A DNA stretch of 64,000 nucleotides from Nibribacter ruber (GTDB taxonomy: Bacteria > Bacteroidota > Bacteroidia > Cytophagales > Hymenobacteraceae): NCBI RefSeq assembly GCF_009913235.1, contig NZ_CP047897.1:2127501-2191500 (forward strand), given 5' to 3'. The position numbers and the translations under genes are program-made. The stretch's first letter is position 1. Each line of letters starts with the position of its first letter. Shown one piece after another: positions 56,756 to 64,000 of this stretch. A model generated the notes under the pieces. That model had not been told where the DNA came from, ran no database searches, and worked only from the letters and a program-made list of their open reading frames with translations.

Positions 56756-59700
56756 ATGAAGCATCTATTTCCCAGCCGCCCCGGCCGTTGGACCAAATCA
56801 GTGTTTCTGCTTTGCACACTAGGCTTGTTGTCTGACCCGGCTTCTGCCCAGACCACCCCTGCTGCAAAGAAAGACACCCCTAAAAAGGAAGAGAAAAAAG
56901 ACCTGCCGCTAGAGGCGGGCCGCACCCTTGACATCAAAACCACTGAGGGTTCCTGGTTGGCGCTAGATGTGAGCCCAGACGGGCAGAAAATCATCTTTAG
57001 CATGCTGGGTGATTTGTACCTGCTGCCTATCACGGGCGGCAAACCGGAGCAACTCACCGAAGGCATGGCTATGGACGTTCAGCCACGTTTCAGCCCAGAC
57101 GGCAAGTCTATTGTGTTCCTCTCTGACCGCGACGGCAATGACAACGTCTGGATTATGGAATTGGCCAACAAGAAGACGCGCCAAATCAGCAAGAGCAAAA
57201 ACGAGAATTTTCAGGCCGCTGAGTGGACGCCAGACGGTGAGTACCTGGTAGTTTCCCAAGGACGCCGTAATTTAAAACTGCACCTATACCACAAAGAAAG
57301 CGGTTCTGGTACGCAGTTAATCAAAACACCAGAGACGCTAAAAACCGTTGAACCTGCCTTCGGCAATGACGGCCGCCACATCTGGTATTCTAAAAGAACC
57401 GGCGGCTGGAACTACAACGCTCAATTGCCGCAATACCAGCTTTCTACGTTTGACCGTGAAACCGGCGAGACCGATACCAGAACGTCACGTTATGGCTCCG
57501 CCTTTACACCTACCCTTTCACCGGACGGCAACTGGCTGGTATATGGCACGCGCTATAACAACCAAACGGGTTTAATTGCCCAGAACCTAAAGTCAGGTGA
57601 TGAGAAATGGCTGGCCTATCCGGTACAGCGTGATGAGCAAGAGTCGGTGGCGCCATTGGGTGTGTTGCCAGCCATGTCCTTCACGCCAGACAGCAAAGAA
57701 CTGGTGGCTTCTTACGGTGGTAAAATTTACCGTATCCCTATGAACGGGGGCGCCGCCAAGGAAATCCCGTTTGAGGTGAATACCAAAATCGCCATCGGTC
57801 CAAAGCTGGAATTCAAGTACCCTATCAAGGATGACAAGACCATGAAGGTGACGCAAATCAGAGACGCTGCGGTGTCTCCAGATGGCAAGCGCGTGGCCTT
57901 CACAGCTTTGGACAGATTGTACGTGATGGACTACCCAAGCGGAACTCCAAAACGCATCACCACCAATGACTTCACCGAGGCCCAGCCAGCTTGGTCGCCT
58001 GACGGTAAGAGCCTGGCATTTGTAACTTGGCATGAGAAAACCGGCGGTGCTATTTATAAAGTAGCAGCCACCGGCAAAGGCAAACCCGAAAAACTGACGG
58101 TAGAGAACTCTGTTTTCCAGGAGCCGGTTTGGACACCTAAAGGCGACAAGATTGTGTTTGTGAAAGGCTCTGCGCAGACCTACCGCGAGTCAGCGGGTCC
58201 GGGTGCGTTTGATGCCCGTCAGACTATTAACTGGATTTCCAGCAAAGGCGGCACCAGCACCTTTGTGACCAAAGCCAACCTGGGTGCCAACCCACACTTC
58301 GTGCAAGGCGATGACCGTATTTACCTGTACAGTTCTTCTGACGGATTGATTTCTATCCGTTGGGATGGTACCGACAAGAAGCCGTACGTGAAGGTGAAAG
58401 GCATTACCACCTATGGTTCTTTCGCGGATATGCTGGAAGAGGAGATGAGCCACAACACGCATGTGAACGAGAAGGAGCCTACCATGCAGGCCTCCACCGC
58501 CACCACGGTGATTAAAGCCCCTAAAGGCGACAAGGCTTTGGCTCTCATCAACAATGAGATTTACGTGGTAACCATTCCGTTTGTGGGTGGTGAGACGCCA
58601 ACTATCTCGGTGGCAGACGTAACCAGCTCTCAATTCCCAAGCTGGAAGTTAACTGACATTGGTGGTCAGTTCCCAAGCTGGTCCGCCGACGGTAAATCTG
58701 TGTACTGGTCTATCGGTAACGCGTTCTTCGCTTATAACTTAGATGATGCGTTTGCCAGAAAAAGAGAACTGGAACTAGCCGAAGAGAAAAAGAAAGACGC
58801 CAAGCCAGAAGTGGCTGTTAAGACCGACAGCACCGGCGCCAAAGAGGCCGTGAAGATTGAAGGCTATAAGCCGAAGGAGATGAAAATAGCGGTAGAAGTG
58901 CCACGTGACATCCCTCAGGGCTTAGTGTTATTGCAAGGTGCCCGCATCATTACCATGAACGGCGATGAGGTGATTGAAAACGGCGACATTTTAGTAGAGA
59001 ACAACCGCATTAAAGCAGTGGGTGCCTCAGGAACCTTGAACGCTCCTAAGACCGCCACGGTGGTGAATGTGAAAGGCAAAACCATCACGCCTGGCTTTAT
59101 TGACACCCACGCGCACATGTGGCCACGCTGGGGCGTTCACTCTAACCAGGTTTGGATTTACGCCGCTAACCTGGCCTACGGTGTGACCACCACCCGCGAC
59201 CCACAGACCGCCACTACCGACGTGTTGACTTACTCTGACATGGTGGAGACCGGCAAGATGATTGGACCGCGCGTGTACTCAACCGGACCGGGCGTTGGTT
59301 ACTGGGGTTATAACCTGAAGAGCCTTGACCACACCCGCAACGTCTTGAAGCAGTATTCTGAGTACTACAACACCAAGACCATTAAGATGTACATGGTGGG
59401 TAATCGCCAGCACCGCCAGTGGGTCATCATGGCGGCCAAAGAGCAAGGCCTGATGCCAACCACCGAGGGCGGTCTTGACTTCAAGAGCAACCTGACTGAG
59501 ATTCTGGACGGCTATCCGGGCCATGAGCACTCCTACCCAATCTACCCGCTGTACAAAGATGTGATTGACTTTGTGTCTCAGTCGCAGATTGCCTACACGC
59601 CTACCTTGTTGGTGTCCTACGGTGGACCTTGGGCCGAGAACTATTACTACGCCACCGAAGACCTGAAAGGCGACAAGAAACTCAACTACTTCACGCCTAA

Positions 59701-60175
59701 AGTAGAGTTGGATGAGAAGTCTAGACGCCGTGCTGGCTGGTTCATGAAAGAAGAGCACATCTTTGACCGCCACGCGCAGTTTGTGAACAACCTGGTGAAA
59801 GCCGGTGGTTTGGCAGGCGTTGGGTCACATGGTCAGTTGCAGGGCTTGGGTTACCACTGGGAGCTTTGGTCTATGCAGTCTGGTGGCATGAGCAACATGG
59901 ACGCCTTGAAAACTGCCACCATCTTAGGCGCTAAGTCTCTGGGCTTAGAAGGCGACTTAGGCTCTATCCAGAATGGCAAACTAGCCGACTTGGTTATTAT
60001 GGACCAGAACCCGCTAGAGAACATCCGTAACACCAACACAGTGCAGTACGTGATGCGCAACGGCCGTCTGTATGATGCCAACACCTTGGATGAGCTAGCC
60101 CCAACCAAGAAGAAAGCTCCGGACTTTGACTGGCACAGCGCGCTACCGGTTGGCGTACCTGGCGTTCAGGAATAA
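56756..60175 (+). CDS. secreted amidohydrolase with N-terminal TolB-like beta-propeller
   Basis: 1139 residues. Signal peptide to PASAQ near residue 31, followed by a Lys-rich linker. Residues of about 60-660 hold PD40/WD40-like propeller blades (VSPDGQKIIFSML, FSPDGKSIVFLSDRDGNDNVW, WSPDGKSLAFVTWHE). The rest is an amidohydrolase barrel: ALINNEIYVV, VLLQGARIITMNGDEVIENGDI, GFIDTHAHMWPRWG (HxH metal pair), TIKMYMV (Lys), GHEHSYP, then VGSHGQLQGLGYHWEL, and GSIQNGKLADLVIMDQNPLEN. The last block takes the place of the usual GTD metal-ligand segment, as in other propeller amidohydrolases known to me. A periplasmic hydrolase for peptides or cyclic amides is likely; the substrate is unknown. Confidence 0.92.
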   Translation: MKHLFPSRPGRWTKSVFLLCTLGLLSDPASAQTTPAAKKDTPKKEEKKDLPLEAGRTLDIKTTEGSWLALDVSPDGQKIIFSMLGDLYLLPITGGKPEQLTEGMAMDVQPRFSPDGKSIVFLSDRDGNDNVWIMELANKKTRQISKSKNENFQAAEWTPDGEYLVVSQGRRNLKLHLYHKESGSGTQLIKTPETLKTVEPAFGNDGRHIWYSKRTGGWNYNAQLPQYQLSTFDRETGETDTRTSRYGSAFTPTLSPDGNWLVYGTRYNNQTGLIAQNLKSGDEKWLAYPVQRDEQESVAPLGVLPAMSFTPDSKELVASYGGKIYRIPMNGGAAKEIPFEVNTKIAIGPKLEFKYPIKDDKTMKVTQIRDAAVSPDGKRVAFTALDRLYVMDYPSGTPKRITTNDFTEAQPAWSPDGKSLAFVTWHEKTGGAIYKVAATGKGKPEKLTVENSVFQEPVWTPKGDKIVFVKGSAQTYRESAGPGAFDARQTINWISSKGGTSTFVTKANLGANPHFVQGDDRIYLYSSSDGLISIRWDGTDKKPYVKVKGITTYGSFADMLEEEMSHNTHVNEKEPTMQASTATTVIKAPKGDKALALINNEIYVVTIPFVGGETPTISVADVTSSQFPSWKLTDIGGQFPSWSADGKSVYWSIGNAFFAYNLDDAFARKRELELAEEKKKDAKPEVAVKTDSTGAKEAVKIEGYKPKEMKIAVEVPRDIPQGLVLLQGARIITMNGDEVIENGDILVENNRIKAVGASGTLNAPKTATVVNVKGKTITPGFIDTHAHMWPRWGVHSNQVWIYAANLAYGVTTTRDPQTATTDVLTYSDMVETGKMIGPRVYSTGPGVGYWGYNLKSLDHTRNVLKQYSEYYNTKTIKMYMVGNRQHRQWVIMAAKEQGLMPTTEGGLDFKSNLTEILDGYPGHEHSYPIYPLYKDVIDFVSQSQIAYTPTLLVSYGGPWAENYYYATEDLKGDKKLNYFTPKVELDEKSRRRAGWFMKEEHIFDRHAQFVNNLVKAGGLAGVGSHGQLQGLGYHWELWSMQSGGMSNMDALKTATILGAKSLGLEGDLGSIQNGKLADLVIMDQNPLENIRNTNTVQYVMRNGRLYDANTLDELAPTKKKAPDFDWHSALPVGVPGVQE

Positions 60176-60198
60176 GCTGGATTATAGAATTAGAAAGT

Positions 60199-60227
60199 GC
60201 CTCACTTGGAAACAGGTGAGGCCTTTT
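60199..60227 (+). terminator. intrinsic terminator of the amidohydrolase gene
   Basis: GCCTCAC / GTGAGGC stem with a 10-nt loop (60199-60222), followed by CTTTTC. Palindrome copy 19 starts at the next base, so its T-tract continues the terminator T run. Confidence 0.75.
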
Positions 60228-60266
60228 CGTTTTTAGGCTGTTTTCTGGAAAACAGCCTAAAAACCG
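60228..60266. repeat. palindrome copy 19 (39 nt)
   Basis: TTTTTAGGCTG and CAGCCTAAAAA are both altered from the usual form yet still pair fully, a clear compensatory pair of changes. One extra C near the right end. It directly abuts the terminator. Confidence 0.92.
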
Positions 60267-60390
60267 CTTTCCAACTGGCAGATGGTTTACATCAAATTTC
60301 AAGATTGAAGCGGCATAGATTAGGGCGCTACATTTCGCAGTCTTGCTTTCTACTCTATAGAATTGCAGGAAGAAAATTTTGCGCTTGTGT

Positions 60391-60428
60391 CGTTTTTGGC
60401 CTAGTTTCCAGAAAATAAGCCAAAAACG
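60391..60428. repeat. 38-nt intergenic palindrome, copy 20
   Basis: Lies 32 nt before the DUF1080 gene start and is the second copy in the same 285-nt intergenic gap. Inner arm mismatches (CTAG / TAAG). Confidence 0.88.
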
Positions 60429-60460
60429 AGTTGCGTTTATAAATCTAGGTAATACACTCC

Positions 60461-61198
60461 ATGCTTCTAAGAAACTGTTTATTCTTCCTCCCACTGATGG
60501 CAATGCTTTCCTGTCAGACATCCTCAAAAACTACTACCATGGAAACACAGGCTCAGGCAAAGCAACACGAAGAATGGCAACTGTTGTTTGATGGCAAGAC
60601 CACCACCGGCTGGCATACTTACGGTGAAAAGACCATCGGCAAAGCTTGGAAGGTTGAAGACGGTACTCTCCGTTTAGATGCTTCTTCTAAGAAAGATTGG
60701 CAAACGGCTGAAGGCGGAGATATTGTCACCGACCAAAGTTTTGACAACTTTCATTTGAAGATGGAATGGAAGATTGCGCCCAATGGAAACAGCGGCATTA
60801 TTCTGTTTGTGCAGGAAGACTCAGCCCTCTATCCCTACCCCTGGAGTACGGGGCCAGAGATTCAGGTATTAGATAATGCCGGCCACCCAGATGCTAAAAT
60901 CCAGAAGCACCGAGCCGGCGATTTGTATGACCTCATTGCCAGCAGTCCAGAAACCGTGAAGCCCGCCGGTCAATGGAACCAAGTGGAGATTATTAGCCAG
61001 AACAGCCAGTTGACGGTTACTTTGAATGGGACGCAGGTGGTAGCTACCACTCTTTGGGATGATGCTTGGAAGCAACTGATTGCTAAGAGCAAGTTTGCCC
61101 AGATGCCTGGTTTTGGCATGTTCCAGTCTGGTAAGATAGCCTTGCAAGACCACGGCGATGATGTCTGGTACCGCCACATTATGATTAAGCGCCTTTAA
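60461..61198 (+). CDS. DUF1080 (3-keto-disaccharide hydrolase-like) lipoprotein
   Basis: 245 residues, lipoprotein signal MLLRNCLFFLPLMAMLSC. The DUF1080 domain covers about 40-245: WQLLFDGKTTTGWHTYGEK, WKVEDGTLRLDA, GGDIVTDQSFDNFHLKMEWK, GNSGIILFVQED, GPEIQVLDNAGHPDA, AGDLYDLI, PAGQWNQVEIIS and GKIALQDHGDDVWYRHIMIK. This LamG-like beta-jelly roll family includes 3-keto-disaccharide hydrolases. A role in cleaving 3-keto-glycosides is possible; the partner dehydrogenase would be encoded elsewhere. A TACATTTC box at 60329 with an upstream TTG could be its promoter (weak). Confidence 0.9.
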   Translation: MLLRNCLFFLPLMAMLSCQTSSKTTTMETQAQAKQHEEWQLLFDGKTTTGWHTYGEKTIGKAWKVEDGTLRLDASSKKDWQTAEGGDIVTDQSFDNFHLKMEWKIAPNGNSGIILFVQEDSALYPYPWSTGPEIQVLDNAGHPDAKIQKHRAGDLYDLIASSPETVKPAGQWNQVEIISQNSQLTVTLNGTQVVATTLWDDAWKQLIAKSKFAQMPGFGMFQSGKIALQDHGDDVWYRHIMIKRL

Positions 61199-61208
61199 GC
61201 TACATCCT

Positions 61209-61245
61209 CGTTTTTGGCCTATTTTTCTGAAAACAAGCCAAAACG
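61209..61245. repeat. palindrome copy 21 (37 nt)
   Basis: Lies 10 nt after the DUF1080 stop. One base shorter at the right arm (CCAAAACG). Confidence 0.88.
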
Positions 61246-61286
61246 ACCCGTTATCTACGCAAGGAATCGGGTTAGCTAGCATATAA

Positions 61287-61321
61287 AAAGAAGCCCCTCT
61301 GCATATACAAAGGGGCTTCTT
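61287..61321 (-). terminator. intrinsic terminator of the T9SS-related cassette
   Basis: AAGAAGCCCCT / AGGGGCTTCTT stem with a loop of about 12 nt, 21 nt after the OmpA-like gene's stop. On the minus strand it ends in a T-rich tract (TTCTTTTTATATG). Confidence 0.8.
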
Positions 61322-61341
61322 ACTATTTAAAACCAGTTAGA

Positions 61342-62505
61342 CTAGTCGTGCTTGTGGATTTCCACTTTGCGCGAGTCACGGCCGGCGGTGCCTAAGACAT
61401 CACTGGAGGTTTCAACCTTGAACAGGCGGTCTGTGTGGTACCTTTCTATGTACTTCTTCAGGAATTCGGCGCGTTTTCTGGCTACGCTTTTCTTGGCCTT
61501 GTCCGGCCCGATGCTGTCTGAATAACCTTTCACCCAAATGGTAGCGCCGGTTGGCTGCAGGGCCAGAAACGCATCTAGCGAGGCGGCATCAGCGGTGCTC
61601 ATGAACACCTCGTTTAAGCCATAGTTCACCTCCATCTCTTTGGCTACAGGAGCCTCGGGCTGAGGAGTTGGCGCGGCTACCACTTCTGGTTCTGGCTCTG
61701 CTACCGGTGGCACTACAATGGGAGCCGGCTCTAGAATGTAAGCCGTGTGCACGCCGTCTGCGGTGCGCGTAATCCAGAGTTGCTTTTCACCTATGCGCTT
61801 GTAGCCGGCGTTAAAGGCATTCTGTTTGTTGATGACGCTTCTCAGCATAGCTGGTTCTCCCGTAGGAAGAGAGGCCCGCATAGGCACTGCGTAAACGTAC
61901 CCGTGGTCACCGCTCTTCTGGGAGAAGAACAGGGAGTCGTTCACTACAAACGGGGCAAACTCAGACTCGCGGGAGTTGATGGGCTTGTCAAAATTGAAAG
62001 GCTTGGTCCACTTGCCGTTTTCCCATTTGCTCAGGTATAGGTCATCATAGCCTTTGGTCTTGCGCAGACCGGCGGTGATGATGAGCGTGTTCTGGTCTGG
62101 TGAGAGATGGGCACCCATGTTATAGGAGTGGTTTCTGAACTTAGGGAAAGGCTTCTCCCCAGTTTTCTGGAAACCAGCCCCGTCCCAGCGGTAAATGGCA
62201 ATTCTTTCCTGCTTACGATCTACCTTTTGGTAGACGTACAGTTCGTTCCCAGCAGCATTGGAGCCAATAAGTGCGTTGACCGCCCCACCATTGAGAGACG
62301 CCTCTTTGTGGTAGGAGCCTTGGTCGCCGCGCTTTTCGGTGTAGAGAAACTGGCCGTTGGTTTCCTTGATGGTGTACACCAGCAGGTCTTCGCCTACCAG
62401 ATAGAAATCGGCTAGGTTGTCTTTGGTTTCACGTACGGCCGTCTGAGCTTGGCCCACCGTCCAGGATGACAGCAGGATGGCTATTGTGTAAAGGGTTCTT
62501 TTCAT
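61342..62505 (-). CDS. OmpA-family protein with PD40-like propeller region
   Basis: 387 residues, signal peptide MKRTLYTIAILLSSWTVGQAQ. The middle has propeller-type repeats (LSPDQNTLIITAGLRK, GYDDLYLSKWENGKWTKPFNF, SEFAPFVVNDSLFFSQKSGDHG), then a Pro/Glu-rich linker (APIVVPPVAEPEPEV) and a C-terminal OmpA-like peptidoglycan-binding domain (GATIWVKGYSDSIGPDKAKK, ARKRAEFLKKYIERY). The layout recalls the PorE-type of T9SS and other linker proteins between outer membrane and cell wall. It lies downstream of PorP/SprF by 20 nt, in one operon. Confidence 0.9.
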   Translation of the reverse strand: MKRTLYTIAILLSSWTVGQAQTAVRETKDNLADFYLVGEDLLVYTIKETNGQFLYTEKRGDQGSYHKEASLNGGAVNALIGSNAAGNELYVYQKVDRKQERIAIYRWDGAGFQKTGEKPFPKFRNHSYNMGAHLSPDQNTLIITAGLRKTKGYDDLYLSKWENGKWTKPFNFDKPINSRESEFAPFVVNDSLFFSQKSGDHGYVYAVPMRASLPTGEPAMLRSVINKQNAFNAGYKRIGEKQLWITRTADGVHTAYILEPAPIVVPPVAEPEPEVVAAPTPQPEAPVAKEMEVNYGLNEVFMSTADAASLDAFLALQPTGATIWVKGYSDSIGPDKAKKSVARKRAEFLKKYIERYHTDRLFKVETSSDVLGTAGRDSRKVEIHKHD

Positions 62506-62525
62506 TGTATCTAGCTAAACTCAGA

Positions 62526-63521
62526 TTACCACATGGTTACTTTTTTACCCAGTCTAGGGTATTTGACAGGGAAGAGGTTATAAGTCACCATGAACTCGCT
62601 GGTGTTCTTGCCTATGTAGTTGGCTTTGCCGGTGGGCATCTCCAACACATACCCTATCCTGAACTGGTTTAAGCGCACGCCCGCGTTCACGGTGTAGGCC
62701 AGGTCATGGCGGTAGCCGCCTCCTGCCCAAAACGTGTTCTGGAAAACGGCCTTTGCCTGCACCTCGGTGGTTTCCTCCTGAAAGCTGTCATACCGGAAGA
62801 TACCGTTGGCCACCAGTCCAATCTGGTCTGAAACCGCGGCGCGGTACCCCAACTGCACCACGTGTTGCAAGGCGTAGCTGCCATCCAAGAACTTGTCGCC
62901 AGAAGAGATTTCGCCTTTGGCGATGTCCTGCAGAGCGTAGCCCAGATAGGCATTCTCTCCTGTGAGCATCACGCCCAGGTTCATGTCTAGCTTGCCGGCC
63001 CGGTTTTCTTTGCCCAGGTATTCAGCATATTCCTGGTCTCCGTCCTGGTCAATGACCAGTTTGTTGCCGTTCAGGCGTTGAATGCCGTAGGTCAAACCCA
63101 CGCCGGCCCGCAGGCTCATCTTCTCAGAGAGCCTAATGCGCGAGCCGTAGCTCAACTGCACCTGCGTTTCTACAAACGGCCCGAAGGAGTCATGCAGCAC
63201 CGACAACCCGTAGGCATGCTTGGCGCCCGCCTGCCGGTTGTAGTAGTCTGGGTTGCGGGTTTTCATCACGTCAGAATTTCTCCAGGCAGTGATGTCTGCG
63301 GCGTCTAGCTCTACAGAGGCAAAAATGGTGCGTGGGGCGTCTTCAAAGCCGGTCCACTGATCACGGTAAAAGGTTTTTACCATGGAGCCTTCATACCCGG
63401 TCAAGGCCGGGTTGAAGTACTGCTGGAACAGGGAGAAGTTGGCAATATGCTTCCGGCTCTGGGCAGAAGCGCCCAGAGCGGTAAGCAGTATACAAATAGA
63501 TATGGTTAACTTTTTCATCAT
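62526..63521 (-). CDS. PorP/SprF-family type IX secretion outer-membrane protein
   Basis: 331 residues with signal peptide to GASAQ. Family opening HIANFSLFQQYFNPALTGYEGSMVKTFYRDQWTGF is diagnostic, and beta-strand-rich sequence (LSMRAG-like LRAGVGLTYGIQRL, YLGYALQDIAKGEI, AGVRLNQFRIGYVLE) follows to TVTMW. PorP/SprF proteins help anchor or export partner adhesins encoded next to them. The start is coupled to the stop of the upstream gene by a TAATG overlap (one base shared), and the OmpA-like gene follows 20 nt later. Confidence 0.95.
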   Translation of the reverse strand: MMKKLTISICILLTALGASAQSRKHIANFSLFQQYFNPALTGYEGSMVKTFYRDQWTGFEDAPRTIFASVELDAADITAWRNSDVMKTRNPDYYNRQAGAKHAYGLSVLHDSFGPFVETQVQLSYGSRIRLSEKMSLRAGVGLTYGIQRLNGNKLVIDQDGDQEYAEYLGKENRAGKLDMNLGVMLTGENAYLGYALQDIAKGEISSGDKFLDGSYALQHVVQLGYRAAVSDQIGLVANGIFRYDSFQEETTEVQAKAVFQNTFWAGGGYRHDLAYTVNAGVRLNQFRIGYVLEMPTGKANYIGKNTSEFMVTYNLFPVKYPRLGKKVTMW

Positions 63522-64000
63522 TATTGTTTCTTAAGGATGGTCACCGTTCCTCTCTTCACAAAGTTGATATCCTTGATGTGGATGATGTACAGGTAAGGAC
63601 CTACCAATACTCTGCCGTTGGTGTCTCTTCCGTTCCAGCCCTCTTCTGGGTTGGTAGTATGGAACAAGCGCACCCCAGAACGGTCAAACACCTGTACTTC
63701 CACGCTGTTGTAGAACCTCAGTTCTGGCACGGTCCAGGTGTCATTGACTCCGTCTCCGTTGGGAGAGAAAGCGTTCACAATCTTCAGGTCAACGGTTTCT
63801 TTGCTGTAGGCTTCTTTGGTGATGGTGAAGACCTTCTCAAAGGTGTTGTCATAAGGATCTGTGGCCAATACTCTAATGGAGAAAGTGGTTCTACCAGACA
63901 AGCCTTTGTTGGACAACAAGTACAGCTTGCCGTCTCTGATGTCAAAGAGGTCATTGTCTGTGCTGCCGGCACCGGTGATAAGGTCAAAGCGATGCTGGTT
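63521..64000 (-). CDS. C-terminal part of a large adhesin with cadherin-like repeat and gliding-motility (CHU_C) sorting domain
   Basis: Only the last 159 residues are in the window; the frame is open to the right edge. A cadherin-like repeat reads FDLITGAGSTDNDLFDIR, then LSGRTTFSIRVLATDPYDN. The C-terminal domain NAFSPNGDGVNDTWTVPELR, VQVFDRSGVRLFHT and GTVTILKKQ is the type B (gliding-motility) sorting signal for T9SS. It is thus a secreted surface adhesin whose partner PorP/SprF protein is the next gene. The stop overlaps the PorP/SprF start. The length and other domains lie beyond the window. Confidence 0.93.
   Translation of the reverse strand, partial: NQHRFDLITGAGSTDNDLFDIRDGKLYLLSNKGLSGRTTFSIRVLATDPYDNTFEKVFTITKEAYSKETVDLKIVNAFSPNGDGVNDTWTVPELRFYNSVEVQVFDRSGVRLFHTTNPEEGWNGRDTNGRVLVGPYLYIIHIKDINFVKRGTVTILKKQ

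Noticed and set aside
23-61245. Reading the 38-nt palindromes as ordinary intrinsic terminators
   Set aside because: The T-tract lies before the stem and the A-tract after it on both strands. The real terminators here (3913, 13204, 19684, 48433, 60199, 61287) have the opposite polarity.
23-61245. CRISPR repeats
   Set aside because: The palindromes are spaced by hundreds to thousands of bases with genes between them; no spacer array or cas gene is present.

Overview
The window looks like a chromosomal segment of a Bacteroidota member of the Cytophagales, most like Hymenobacteraceae such as Rufibacter or Pontibacter (inference from gene families, not from a search). Support comes from SusC/SusD outer-membrane uptake proteins, type IX secretion parts (PorP/SprF, a gliding-motility-type C-terminal domain, C-terminal sorting tails), DUF4434, DUF5018 and DUF5009 families, and promoters of the Bacteroidota form TTTG-N19-21-TAnnTTTG. 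No rRNA, tRNA, CRISPR array, phage or insertion sequence was seen.

Layout. 1-19.7 kb is housekeeping and accessory: oxyR, glpD, a 1.2-kb gene-free stretch rich in small repeats, sucD, a 1969-residue alpha-2-macroglobulin-like protein with an inserted TonB-receptor plug domain, uvsE, secreted proteins, an SGNH hydrolase, a PlsC-type acyltransferase, a Dph6-like ATPase, a DUF4112 protein, a GNAT acetyltransferase and cstA. 19.8-55.3 kb is one large glycan-utilisation locus of 22 genes. Twenty-one are on the minus strand and a ROK-family regulator at 35.8 kb is on the plus strand. The upstream half (55.3 to 37.1 kb) holds SusC, SusD, a DUF5018 lipoprotein, two unknown secreted proteins, two GHL10-type hydrolases, two SGNH esterases, a GH20 hexosaminidase and a phosphodiester glycosidase. 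The downstream half (35.5 to 19.8 kb) holds another GHL10, a GH92 mannosidase, a secreted FAD oxidoreductase, a further TIM-barrel hydrolase, a NagX-like DUF5009 membrane protein, a sodium:solute symporter, an SGNH esterase, DUF4434, an AGE-family epimerase and a NagB deaminase fused to a PIG-L deacetylase. 55.8-64 kb holds an SDR dehydrogenase, a beta-propeller amidohydrolase, a DUF1080 lipoprotein and a T9SS-type cassette (OmpA-like, PorP/SprF, partial adhesin).

How the locus may work (inference): SusCD import a GlcNAc- and probably mannose-containing, possibly phosphodiester-capped and O-acylated glycan. Periplasmic or surface enzymes trim it, the symporter and/or DUF5009 protein move amino sugars inward, the epimerase and NagB-PIG-L feed GlcNAc/ManNAc into fructose-6-phosphate, and the ROK protein senses the sugar. 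A 22-nt AT-rich motif occurs upstream of the oxidoreductase, between GHL10 and the ROK gene, and upstream of susC, making it a candidate ROK operator.

The most striking sequence-level signal is a 38-nt perfect or near-perfect palindrome, present in 21 clear copies plus one degenerate copy. All are intergenic, 17 of 21 lie within about 60 nt downstream of a stop codon, and arm changes and copy-specific flanks stay complementary. Its T-tract is on the 5' side of the stem, so it is not an ordinary intrinsic terminator.
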